A stretch of DNA of 64,000 nt from NCBI GenBank assembly GCA_905202255.1, contig CAJKRH010000004.1, forward strand, positions 5,356-69,355, read 5' to 3'. This DNA is from an uncultured Ruminococcus sp. Lineage in GTDB: Bacteria > Bacillota > Clostridia > Oscillospirales > CAG-272. Below are positions 43,508 through 51,585 of this stretch, one piece after another (positions within the stretch are counted from its first letter, which is position 1; the number at the start of each line of letters is the position of its first letter). The position numbers and the translations under genes were made by a program. A model generated the notes under the pieces. The model was given only the letters and a program-made list of their open reading frames with translations. It did no database searches and had not been told where the DNA came from.

Positions 43508-43536
43508 ATTATAGCGTTTCTGGCGCGGAATTTCAA
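43508..43536 (-). promoter_or_regulatory. Promoter of GH94-tdk
   Basis: Minus-strand TTGAAA (43536-43531), a 17-base spacer and TATAAT (43513-43508). Confidence 0.8.
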
Positions 43537-43596
43537 TACAAAAAGCCCCGAAATTTTTGTATTTTTACGCTTTTTTTAATAAAATCAAAAATCATA

Positions 43597-43625
43597 TTGC
43601 CAAAAAGGCGGTTTTATGGTAATAT
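43597..43625 (+). promoter_or_regulatory. Promoter of the CPBP protease gene
   Basis: TTGCCA (43597-43602), a 17-base spacer and TAATAT (43620-43625); the leader is very short. Confidence 0.6.
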
Positions 43626-43654
43626 GATAGAAACGAAAGTCGGGGAGGTGCGAA

Positions 43655-44494
43655 TTGAAGAATAAAGCTAAAGCGACAGCTTCGCTTGCATCTGTGGCAA
43701 TGTTATGTCATATGCTTCTCCATATAGCAAGCTCTGCCCTGCTGTCAGGGTTGCACGGCGCCGTCAGAATCGGCATTTCCATACTGTTTACGGTGCTTCG
43801 GCTCGGCATACCGATACTCATAATGAAATTCGGCGGCAAAAAGCTCGCTCTCGGAGACTATTCATGCAATGTCTCTTTTGGCGGCTCGGAATATTTTGCG
43901 GTGTTTGCCGCAAGCTTCACGGCGATATTTCTTTTTGGTCTTGCCTATTCGCTGATTTTCCCATCCAAGTCATCGGCTGTTCCGGATACATCGCTCGAGC
44001 GCATTCTTTCCGCAGTGCTTCTGATAGCTCTGCCGGCATTTCTCGAGGAATATCTGATGCGCCGCATGATAGCGGGAAAACTTGCCGTATACAACAGATC
44101 TGCCGCGATGATAATCTCCGCGCTTCTCTTCGCCCTGATGCATTTCTCTGCGGAAAAGTTCCCTTATACATTCGTTTGCGGTCTGATTCTCGGAGCGACT
44201 TATCTGAAAACAGGCTCGTTTGTCATCGTCATGGCTGTGCATTTTCTGAATAATCTGACAGCCTATGCCTCCGGTGTGCTCTCGGCTTTCTGCACGGCGC
44301 GCACCTGCAATATCGTAACGCTTGCTTTCGCCGCCGCGTGCCTCGCGGTAACTCTCATCATGATGCCGCGCCTTATGCGCGCGCTGAAAAAAGAGTCTGC
44401 GCAGGATGCCGAAACGGGCGCGACGGAGATGCTCTCTCCCGTGTTTTTCCTGTATGTGATTTCAGCCATGGTTCATCAGATTTTCTTCAAGTGA
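43655..44494 (+). CDS. CPBP-family intramembrane metalloprotease
   Basis: 279 aa, about eight transmembrane helices. CPBP/Abi motifs: 'FLEEYLMRRMI' (E131, E132, R), 'ALLFALMHFS' (H163) and 'VMAVHFLNN' (H196). It starts with TTG: GGGGAGGTG lies five bases upstream and no ATG is suitably placed. Such proteases process membrane or prenylated substrates; some protect against bacteriocins. tadA follows after 7 bases. Confidence 0.9.
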   Translation: MKNKAKATASLASVAMLCHMLLHIASSALLSGLHGAVRIGISILFTVLRLGIPILIMKFGGKKLALGDYSCNVSFGGSEYFAVFAASFTAIFLFGLAYSLIFPSKSSAVPDTSLERILSAVLLIALPAFLEEYLMRRMIAGKLAVYNRSAAMIISALLFALMHFSAEKFPYTFVCGLILGATYLKTGSFVIVMAVHFLNNLTAYASGVLSAFCTARTCNIVTLAFAAACLAVTLIMMPRLMRALKKESAQDAETGATEMLSPVFFLYVISAMVHQIFFK

Positions 44495-44501
44495 GGTACA
44501 T

Positions 44502-44966
44502 ATGGAAGAAAAATACATGCTCGAAGCGATAGAAGAGGCAAAAAAAGCGGCGGCTCTGCTCGAAACGCCCGTCGGTGCCGTCATAGTATGCGACGGTGTG
44601 ATAGTCGGCAGAGGCTACAATACGAGAGAAACGGACAAAAACGCGCTTTGTCACGCCGAAATCAAGGCAATAGACGAAGCATGCCGCACGCTCGGCGGCT
44701 GGCGACTGCATAAATGCGATATGTATGTCACGCTCGAGCCCTGCCCGATGTGTGCGGGCGCGATAATAAATGCCCGCATCAGGCGCGTTTTTTTCGGTGC
44801 GCGGGATGAAAAGGCAGGCTCTTTCGGCACCAAAACGGATTTTCTCGCAGTCGGCTACAATCATAAGCCCGAGGTGACGGGCGGACTGATGGAGGACGAA
44901 TGTTCCCGTCTTTTATCGGATTTTTTCATAAAATTGCGGGAATTGAAAAAATCGCACAAAAAATGA
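44502..44966 (+). CDS. tadA: tRNA adenosine(34) deaminase
   Basis: 154 aa. Zinc deaminase motif H51-A-E53 ('CHAEIKAIDEA') and 'EPC81PMC84AGAI'. It converts A34 to inosine in tRNA-Arg(ACG). 'VFFGARDEKAGSFGT' is typical of TadA. Same operon as the CPBP gene. Confidence 0.95.
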   Translation: MEEKYMLEAIEEAKKAAALLETPVGAVIVCDGVIVGRGYNTRETDKNALCHAEIKAIDEACRTLGGWRLHKCDMYVTLEPCPMCAGAIINARIRRVFFGARDEKAGSFGTKTDFLAVGYNHKPEVTGGLMEDECSRLLSDFFIKLRELKKSHKK

Positions 44967-45000
44967 CAGAATAATTTTATGCTTTTCTTTAAGAAAAGAT

Positions 45001-45029
45001 TTGACAATTGAACAAAAGAGTGGTATAAT
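45001..45029 (+). promoter_or_regulatory. Promoter of the DUF3048 lipoprotein gene
   Basis: TTGACA, a 17-base spacer and TATAAT: full consensus. Confidence 0.9.
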
Positions 45030-45080
45030 ACAATTGTATTAAGGTATCGCTCGTGATACAAAAAAACAGGAGTTGGAAAA

Positions 45081-46382
45081 ATGAAAAGAGAATTTAAACA
45101 GTTAATCGTGGTTTTTGCTCTCGTTATTGCCCTTGTGGCAGTAGGTTGCTTAGTATCCGGCTGCGGTAAAAAACAGCCCGATCCGACCCAGACCACCACG
45201 GATCCCGTATGGACCATCCCTACATCCGGAGACAGCACATCATCATCTGAAACAACAAAAAGCAGCGAAACAACCGCTACAAATGATACTTCTACAACGG
45301 CTTCGTCCACAAAACCCGTAGTTCCCCCGTCAGGCGAATATACAAATCCTCTTACAGGTCTTCCCTGCAAGAAAGATGTTTCCGCAAAGCGTCCGATAGC
45401 TGTCATTGTTGACAATATCCAGTTCGCTTATCCCCGTCAGTCCGGTCTTACTCAGGCCGATATCCTCTATGAGGGTCTCGTAGCTCCCGGTATCACCCGT
45501 TTTATGGCTGTCATCGCGGATTATGACGACCTTAACCCGATATGCAATCTCCGCTCCGGCAGAGATTATCATATCTTCAGCGCGTTCAACCATGACGCCA
45601 TCCTCGTTTGTCACAGCGGCGCTATAGTAGCTTCTCCCTCCACAAACGAGCTCTTCGCTTCCATAGCCGAAAGACTTTACGGCCGTTATATTTCTTCCAA
45701 GGGCAAAATTTACTACGGATATGTAAACACCAAGGATGAGGCTCGCTTCTCTCAGGCTGAAAGCGGCAAAAAGTATGGCACTATCAAGGATTACGGCGCT
45801 CGCAAGGATCTCCAGTGGGATACGCTTTTCGTATCAAGCGCTTTCAAGGACACTCTCAAATATGGTCTCTGCACATATGTCAAGGGCTTCAGTGCAGACC
45901 GCTCAAAGAGCGAAAGTCTCAGCTTCATGACATACGGCACATCCGCAAATATGCCGAATGCACAGACAGCAAACAGAGTTATCGTTTCCTTCTCTCTCGA
46001 AAAAGCAACGGGAAGCAAAAATGTTGAGTACACATATACAAACGGCAGATACTACCGCAATCAGGACGGCAGTGCCCACAAGGATGCCGTAACAGGCGAA
46101 CAGCTCTCTTTCAAGAACCTTATCACGCTCAATACACAGGTTACCAACTATGCAGGTACCAAGGAAGACCCGAACCTTGCCGATATCGTTGTTATCGGCA
46201 GCGGCACGGGTATGTATATAAGCGAGGGCAAGGCTATCGAGATAAGATGGAGCAAGTCCGGCGAGACAACACCCCTCGTTCTCACATATGCTGACGGCAC
46301 ACCTCTCAAGCTCAACGCTGGCAATACATGCATCTCTTTCGTAAACAGAGCAGATGCTTCTTCCGTCAGAGTTCTCGGCTGA
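45081..46382 (+). CDS. DUF3048 (YerB-like) lipoprotein
   Basis: 433 aa. Lipobox LVSGC (Cys28), a Thr/Ser-rich linker (about 33-85), then the DUF3048 N- and C-terminal domains: 'YTNPLTGLPCKKDVSAKRPI', 'QSGLTQADILYEGLVAPGIT', 'LRSGRDYH', ending 'AGNTCISFVNRADASSVRVL'. Surface lipoprotein of unknown function, common in Bacillota. Monocistronic with a strong promoter. Confidence 0.93.
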   Translation: MKREFKQLIVVFALVIALVAVGCLVSGCGKKQPDPTQTTTDPVWTIPTSGDSTSSSETTKSSETTATNDTSTTASSTKPVVPPSGEYTNPLTGLPCKKDVSAKRPIAVIVDNIQFAYPRQSGLTQADILYEGLVAPGITRFMAVIADYDDLNPICNLRSGRDYHIFSAFNHDAILVCHSGAIVASPSTNELFASIAERLYGRYISSKGKIYYGYVNTKDEARFSQAESGKKYGTIKDYGARKDLQWDTLFVSSAFKDTLKYGLCTYVKGFSADRSKSESLSFMTYGTSANMPNAQTANRVIVSFSLEKATGSKNVEYTYTNGRYYRNQDGSAHKDAVTGEQLSFKNLITLNTQVTNYAGTKEDPNLADIVVIGSGTGMYISEGKAIEIRWSKSGETTPLVLTYADGTPLKLNAGNTCISFVNRADASSVRVLG

Positions 46383-46419
46383 TAGCCGTAGCAAATAACA
46401 AAGCAGATTTAAATACGGA

Positions 46420-46840
46420 TTTCCGTTAGTTAGTCATAACCACCGGCAAAGCCGGTGGCTTGCACAGCCCTATAAGGGCATGGTACTGGCAGGGCTGAAA
46501 GCCCTCTGAAAAGTCTGCCAACCGCAAGCGGTCTCAAGCAACCGCTAAAGCGGTTGGCTTATTTTTTGCTTGCGTGCACCGGCTCACCCGTAAACGGGTC
46601 AACCAACTCTTTTATACTCATTTGTTCATACGCCAGATCCTCTTGCAGCTGATTCCGTATGTATTCGGCAATTGCCTTTTTGTTCTTTCCCAGTGTATCA
46701 ACATAGTATCCTCTGCACCAAAATTCTCTGTTGCCATATCTGTATTTCATATTTGCGTGTTTGTCGAATATCATCAAACTACTTTTCCCTTTCAGATATC
46801 CCATAAAACTCGACACACTGATCTTCGGCTGTATGGACAA
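46420..46840 (-). mobile_element. IS200/IS605-type element remnant
   Basis: Contains the 3' part of a TnpA-like transposase gene (46559-46840) and, past its stop, a series of small palindromes (ACCGGC..GCCGGT, AGGGC..GCCCT, CCAACCGC..GCGGTTGG) like the subterminal hairpins at IS200-family ends. The 5' half of the gene and the other end are missing or decayed, so it should not be mobile. Confidence 0.72.
46559..46840 (-). pseudogene. Truncated IS200-family transposase TnpA
   Basis: About 93 codons with 'PKISVSSFMGYLKGKSSLMI', 'WCRGYYVDTLGKNKKAIAEY' and 'DPFTGEPVHASKK', the C-terminal half of TnpA including the region of the catalytic Tyr ('GYYVDT'). The N-terminal 55-60 residues with the metal-binding HUH motif are absent; upstream bases read as a frameshifted, stop-interrupted remnant. 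Not functional. Confidence 0.85.
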
Positions 46841-47012
46841 ATACTATGTGAGGGATGAATAAGAACCAAAACAACAGTTGGCGCCTGCCATCGGTTGATT
46901 TTCTATCAAAACAGTTTAGCTGACTTGCCAAATGATATCTGTACTTTCCACAAGATTTCGGATACAATAAAATCGCGGTCGACCGAAAAACAAAAATAAG
47001 GAGCGATAAAAT

Positions 47013-47789
47013 ATGAAAACATTTGGAGAAAAAATAGCCGAGCTTCGCAAAGAAAGAGGTATCACGCAGGAAAATCTCGCCGGAATCATCGGCGTTTCTG
47101 CACAGGCGATTTCAAAATGGGAAAACAACGCGACCATGCCCGATATTATGCTTCTCCCGATTATAGCAGATACACTTGGAGTGACGATTGATGAACTTTT
47201 CGGAATCAGGCGTAAGGTGCAGGAAAAGCCGCTCAATTGCGAAGAAACTCCCAAGGCCGTTTACGACCAGATATTGAATACCATGTGGAGATCGGGAGAT
47301 AACAACGATTTTGCGGAAAGAGCAAAAGCGCAGTTTGCGAAGAACCCATACGAGCACAGCGGATTCGTTTCCGAAGTTGCCGGTGCGGCATATGCAAATA
47401 AGGATATTGCTCTCACATATCTCCCGAGCGATAAGGAATCCTTGAAACTGCTTGAAAATGAAGATGCGGCAGAACTTTTGAAAATGCTTTCCGATAAAAA
47501 TGTGCGCCTTGTGCTTGCGTATCAATTTGAAAATCCGGAAAAAGCATTTACGGCTTCCTCTGCTGCCGCAAAGGTCGGGATATCCGAGGAAGAGGCGAAA
47601 GCCGCACTTGAAAAACTGTTTGAATGCAACATGACTACGGCAAGGGATATCGATGCGGGTTTGGAAGAAATGTTGCGGATTTATCAGGCGTGGGGCACAT
47701 ATAAAATGCCGCTGCTTTTGTTCCCGCTCCTCTCACTGGCAGACCGTCTCGCGCATTTCAGAGAGAATTGGTACGGCTTCAGAGGATAA
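47013..47789 (+). CDS. XRE-family transcriptional regulator
   Basis: 258 aa. N-terminal HTH_3 (about 5-62, 'RGITQENLAGIIGVSAQAIS', 'KWENNATMPDIMLLPIIADT'). The C-terminal region (about 90-258) is helical and resembles a winged-helix effector domain ('SAAAKVGISEEEAKAALEKL') but I cannot name it. GGAG lies eight bases before the ATG. Target genes unknown. Confidence 0.9.
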   Translation: MKTFGEKIAELRKERGITQENLAGIIGVSAQAISKWENNATMPDIMLLPIIADTLGVTIDELFGIRRKVQEKPLNCEETPKAVYDQILNTMWRSGDNNDFAERAKAQFAKNPYEHSGFVSEVAGAAYANKDIALTYLPSDKESLKLLENEDAAELLKMLSDKNVRLVLAYQFENPEKAFTASSAAAKVGISEEEAKAALEKLFECNMTTARDIDAGLEEMLRIYQAWGTYKMPLLLFPLLSLADRLAHFRENWYGFRG

Positions 47790-47834
47790 CAATCGAAAGT
47801 GAGCCATCCTCCCGTCGGTGAAAACGGGAGCCAA

Positions 47835-47898
47835 GGGTGAGTATCAGAAGATTTTGCAGAGTGCAACTCTGCTTTCTTCCGATGCTCACTTTTTCTTT
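47835..47898 (+). terminator. Terminator after the XRE gene
   Basis: An outer stem (GTGAGTATC-AGAAG / CTTCC-GATGCTCAC) encloses an inner hairpin GCAGAGT-gca-ACTCTGC, followed by TTTTTC. Confidence 0.65.
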
Positions 47899-47937
47899 TT
47901 CAAAAAAACGGAGGTGTTATATGAAAGAATCAAACTA

Positions 47938-48052
47938 CGGAGAATCAACGGAAGCGTTTCTCTGGATAACGCAATCGAATGGCAGAAATAAATTTGGGAT
48001 CGCAAATTTTTTGATGCGGAAAACAAAGAAAAGCCCCGCCGAAGCGGGGCAA
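47938..48052. repeat. 115-bp direct repeat, copy 1
   Basis: About 95 percent identical by eye to 49266-49380 (same orientation). It contains the last codons of a short gene ('RRINGSVSLDNAIEWQK' then TAA) and the hairpin GCCCCGC-cgaa-GCGGGGC (48033-48050), which can terminate the convergent AraC-family gene. The rest of the short gene is absent here. Confidence 0.85.
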
Positions 48053-48056
48053 AAAA

Positions 48057-48956
48057 CTATCTTTTTTCGATTGGAATCCAAAGCTCGCGATATCTCTGAT
48101 TACGCTTATCTCCACTGTACCAATGTGTTACCACAAGCTCAGGAGCATTTTTCAACTGATATCCTGAATTTGGCAGCCATTCGCTTGCGATTTTTTTCCT
48201 CAGCTCAAGGAATATCAGCGTTGGATACGCACATCTCTCGGTTTCAAATATCGCATAGGTGCATTTGGGAATCGTGATATTTTGATAATACCCGGCGAAT
48301 TCTTTCCCCAAGACTTCATCCTTGTTGAGATTATTGCGATAATATTCGGTCAACCGGCTTGCAATATAAAAGTCGTATCCGTTGTCGTCAATGTTGGTAA
48401 TGACATCAAAATTGCTTACATTATCGCCCGAAAGAGCTTGGAGAATGTACTGTAACGGTCTTGTTTTTACATACATTTCTTCTTCTTGTTCTGCACGTTC
48501 TCCGGGAACGCCCGAAAAATGACGCTTATAGCCCGTCAGTATCATTTCCTCTTTTTCTTCAATTCTGTAATTCATGGTGCTACCGCCTTTCAATATAATT
48601 TGAATGGACAGGCGGGAGAAAGACTTGAGCATCTGACCATTCCTGCGCGCTTCGGATGGAGTGATGCCGTGAAATTTTTGAAATGCTTTTGCAAAGCTGT
48701 CCGGAGAGTCATACCTGTATTTCAAAGCTATGTCAATCACCTTTGTTTTTGTGTTTGCAAGCTCTGCGCCGGCAAGCGATAATCTGCGGAGCCGGATATA
48801 CTCCCCGAGCGTGTAGCCGCAGAGTATACCGAAAATCCGCTGAAAATGATAACCTGACGAAAAACTTTGCTTTGCAACCTCCTCATAATCAATTTCATCT
48901 GTAAGATGATTTTCGATGTAGTTTATCGCATTTTGAATTCCACATATCCAGTCCAT
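48057..48956 (-). CDS. AraC-family regulator with GyrI-like effector domain
   Basis: 299 aa from the ATG at 48956, chosen because AGGAGG (48963-48968) is well spaced only for this start. An AraC-type double HTH (about 1-105; 'FSSGYHFQRIFGILCGYTLG', 'DSPDSFAKAFQKFHGITPSE') is joined to a GyrI-like small-molecule domain (about 130-299; 'HFSGVPGE', ending 'YRELWIPIEKR'). Such regulators sense hydrophobic drugs and activate transporters or modifiers; no target gene adjoins. Confidence 0.93.
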   Translation of the reverse strand: MDWICGIQNAINYIENHLTDEIDYEEVAKQSFSSGYHFQRIFGILCGYTLGEYIRLRRLSLAGAELANTKTKVIDIALKYRYDSPDSFAKAFQKFHGITPSEARRNGQMLKSFSRLSIQIILKGGSTMNYRIEEKEEMILTGYKRHFSGVPGERAEQEEEMYVKTRPLQYILQALSGDNVSNFDVITNIDDNGYDFYIASRLTEYYRNNLNKDEVLGKEFAGYYQNITIPKCTYAIFETERCAYPTLIFLELRKKIASEWLPNSGYQLKNAPELVVTHWYSGDKRNQRYRELWIPIEKR

Positions 48957-49094
48957 ATTCATCCTCCTGTTAAACATATTATATCATCGCAAAAATTATA
49001 TTTCCCGATATTTTATGCGGTGTTTTATCGGATATATTATATCATAGCTAAAAAACAGTTGCAAGGGTTGACTTAAATCCTTCGGCGGTGAAAC

Positions 49095-49319
49095 TTGGCG
49101 TCCGTAGAGACATTTTCGGGTAAAACGGTCCCGAGATCCGAGCAGTGCAACACGCTCTTCAAGCTGTCGGTTGAAATTTCAATGCTGCTCAATGTGATTG
49201 CGGCGACAAATGACATTGAACATGAAGACCTCGGCAAACTTCGTCACGCCTGCATCGAGGAAGTCCGGAGAATCAACGGGAGCGTTTCTCTTGACAACGC
49301 AATCGAATGGCAGAAATAA
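49095..49319 (+). CDS. Small hypothetical protein, possibly a gene remnant
   Basis: 74 aa starting TTG, with a weak site upstream and a stop immediately before the frame. Helical ('LSVEISMLLNVIAATNDIEH', 'LGKLRHACIEEVRRINGSVS'). Its last codons and terminator region are duplicated at 47938-48052, where the 5' part is missing. It could be a genuine small protein or the tail of a decayed gene. Confidence 0.4.
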   Translation: MASVETFSGKTVPRSEQCNTLFKLSVEISMLLNVIAATNDIEHEDLGKLRHACIEEVRRINGSVSLDNAIEWQK

Positions 49320-49380
49320 ATTCGGGATCGCAAATTTTTTGATGCGGGAAACAAAGAAAAGCCCCGCCGAAGCGGGGCAA
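49266..49380. repeat. 115-bp direct repeat, copy 2
   Basis: Partner of 47938-48052. Ends in hairpin GCCCCGC-cgaa-GCGGGGC (49361-49378), which can terminate the leftward XRE/TPR-like gene. The AraC-family gene lies between the copies. Confidence 0.85.
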
Positions 49381-49388
49381 TAACAGTA

Positions 49389-50174
49389 TCATCTGCTTGC
49401 TTTCTTTCTGATTCCGACAATAAAATCGCTTTCTTTTCCCTCGAAAAGTATGTCCAATATCTTTGGTATTTTATCTTTGTATTTTGCATCATTTTCGGTT
49501 TCGGAAAGAGCCGTCAAATGATATGATAAAAGCCAAGCGAGTGGTTCTATAGCAGACTTTGCAATTTTGTTTTTCTTGTTTTTGTCTTTCAGGATGTACA
49601 CCAATGCAGTTTCTCTTGTCTTGAACAGATTCGGTAATTTTTCGGCATATTCTATAGCCTTTTCATAGTCGCCATATCTGTAATAGGCATCGGATATGTT
49701 GCAAAGTGTCGCACCTCTCACTTCCGAATCATCGCAGTAATTCAAAATTCGCTCTTGAATCATGATAGATTCTTTCAGAAACTTTCGTTTTTCCGTTTGG
49801 GTTCCGTCAAGCTTTTCGAGTGAAGTAGACAGTTGCATGAGCAGAAGCGCATTATTAGGATATATTTTCAAAGCATCACGCATAAGCTCAACATTTTCTT
49901 TGTGTTTTCCATTTGACCTGTTTTCAGCCCATTTTTGATTAATTTCATCAAGCTTGCTTGCGGAAGTTATCTCTTCCATACCTATCAGCTCGTCGACAGA
50001 TACCGCAAAATAATTTGCAAGAGCAGGCAGCATTGTGATATCGGGATAACCGTCTCCGCGCTCCCATTTGCTGATTGCCTGATATGAAATTCCGATATGG
50101 GTTGCAACTTCTTCCTGCGTAAGGTCTCTGTTGCGGCGTAGTTTTTTTAATTTTTCGCCAATCATAAGTTCCAT
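49389..50174 (-). CDS. XRE-family regulator with helical-repeat C terminus
   Basis: 261 aa from the ATG at 50174 (GGAGG upstream). N-terminal HTH_3 (about 7-62, 'NRDLTQEEVATHIGISYQAI', 'SKWERGDGYPDITMLPALAN') then TPR-like helices ('NVELMRDALKIYPNNALLLM', 'SDAYYRYGDYEKAIEYAEKL'). This architecture is common in Bacillota regulators that respond to peptides or host state. Target unknown. Confidence 0.9.
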   Translation of the reverse strand: MELMIGEKLKKLRRNRDLTQEEVATHIGISYQAISKWERGDGYPDITMLPALANYFAVSVDELIGMEEITSASKLDEINQKWAENRSNGKHKENVELMRDALKIYPNNALLLMQLSTSLEKLDGTQTEKRKFLKESIMIQERILNYCDDSEVRGATLCNISDAYYRYGDYEKAIEYAEKLPNLFKTRETALVYILKDKNKKNKIAKSAIEPLAWLLSYHLTALSETENDAKYKDKIPKILDILFEGKESDFIVGIRKKASR

Positions 50175-50394
50175 CGTGTTACCCTCCGTTTTAATTTTAA
50201 TTCCGACGCGTCTGAGTAAATTATAAGGTATCAGGCGGGAAAAATCAATAACCGCAACATAGACCACGCTCAACTAATAGTAGAAATTTTCTACGAATGT
50301 GGGCGAATTGATAACTTTCCGATAACTCTTTCGATTTCCGCTGGATATATGAAAAGCCTTGTGGTATTGTTGTGCGCGAAAGAAGGTGAAAAAC

Positions 50395-51585
50395 ATGAGT
50401 AAACGACGTCCGAACGGGGACGGGATGGTCAGAAAAAGACCGGACGGAAGATGGGAAGCACGCATCATCGTCGGGCACAAAGAGAACGGCAAGCCGATAT
50501 ACAAATCGGTCTTCGGCAAGACGCAGAGCGAGGCGATGACGAAATTTTATAAGCTCCTCGAGGCCTATCGCGGGGTGGAGTTAAACGAAGATTGCCTCGT
50601 GAACCTGAACGAATGGCTCGACCGCTGGCTCTGCTATCAGAAGGATGTGGTGCGCCCGCAGACGCTGAACAAATATGTTTTCTATGCGGATGCATACGTC
50701 CGTCCGTATCTCGGCTACAAGAAAATCTCGGCGATCCTCACGCGGGATATGCAACAGCTCTACGTAAAATTGCTCAAAGAAGGGCGCGTCACCGAGAGCA
50801 AAACCAAAGGAAAATCGCTCTCGGGCAGTACGGTCAGAGCAGTGCATATGATGATGCACAAGTGCTTTGAGATGGCAGTGGAGCAGCATATCATCGTCAA
50901 AAATCCGACCGACGGCACAACAATTCCCGCGCTGAACAGTACGGAACGCAAAGTCTACAACGAGGAACAGCTCAAAAAGTTTCTGAAAATCATTGAGGAT
51001 GAACCGTGGTGGCGCGACTTCTTCTACCTCGAATGTATGACGGGACTGCGCAAAGGTGAGATCTGCGGACTGCGCTGGGAGGACTTGAACGAAGCGGAAG
51101 GCAAGCTCAGCGTCGCTCGGCAGATCATTCCGGTCAGGGGCGGAACCACGGTCAGCGATCCGAAAACCGACACCGGTATCCGCACGATCGTCCTGCCCGA
51201 AAGCGTTGTCCGCATGCTGAAAGAGCGAAAGAAAGCCATCGGCTCCGAATGGATTTTTCCGAGCCTGCGCGACGCGGAAAAGCCGATCAACCCCAACACG
51301 GCATACGGTACCTTCAAGCGAATCATCAAGAAAGCGGGGCTTCCCGACATTCCGTTTCACGGTCTGCGTCATACCTACGCCACACATTCGATTGCCGTCG
51401 GCGTGGATGAAAAGACGCTGGCAAAGGAACTCGGACACACAAAACCGGGCTTCACACTCGACTGTTATGCGCATGTGACGGAAGAAATGCAAAAGCGTGC
51501 CTCCGAAGTTACGGGCAATGCACTTGAAAAAATCCTCGGAAAGGAGCTGAAACCGTGGGTAGACGAAAGAACGGACAAGGGCTGA
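50395..51585 (+). CDS. Tyrosine recombinase/integrase (first of an overlapping pair)
   Basis: 396 aa. AP2-like arm-binding domain (about 10-55, 'KRPDGRWEARIIVGHKENGK'), SAM-like core-binding domain (about 70-165), catalytic domain with R219 (TGLRKGE), K257 (DPKTD), H322-R325 (HGLRH), H348 (LGHTK) and Y358 (DCYAHV). The ATG at 50395 has AAGGTG upstream. Its last 31 bases overlap the next recombinase gene. Probably integrates or excises the surrounding island. Confidence 0.93.
   Translation: MSKRRPNGDGMVRKRPDGRWEARIIVGHKENGKPIYKSVFGKTQSEAMTKFYKLLEAYRGVELNEDCLVNLNEWLDRWLCYQKDVVRPQTLNKYVFYADAYVRPYLGYKKISAILTRDMQQLYVKLLKEGRVTESKTKGKSLSGSTVRAVHMMMHKCFEMAVEQHIIVKNPTDGTTIPALNSTERKVYNEEQLKKFLKIIEDEPWWRDFFYLECMTGLRKGEICGLRWEDLNEAEGKLSVARQIIPVRGGTTVSDPKTDTGIRTIVLPESVVRMLKERKKAIGSEWIFPSLRDAEKPINPNTAYGTFKRIIKKAGLPDIPFHGLRHTYATHSIAVGVDEKTLAKELGHTKPGFTLDCYAHVTEEMQKRASEVTGNALEKILGKELKPWVDERTDKG

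Noticed and set aside
46559..46840. An active IS200/IS605 element.
   Set aside because: The N-terminal half of TnpA, with the HUH motif, is missing, and only one end with hairpins is visible.
50276..50296. A stretch resembling a Cas12a-type CRISPR repeat (TAGTAGAAATT-like on one strand).
   Set aside because: It occurs once, has no spaced repeats and no cas genes nearby, and is explained by a simple palindrome GTAGAAA-T-TTTCTAC.
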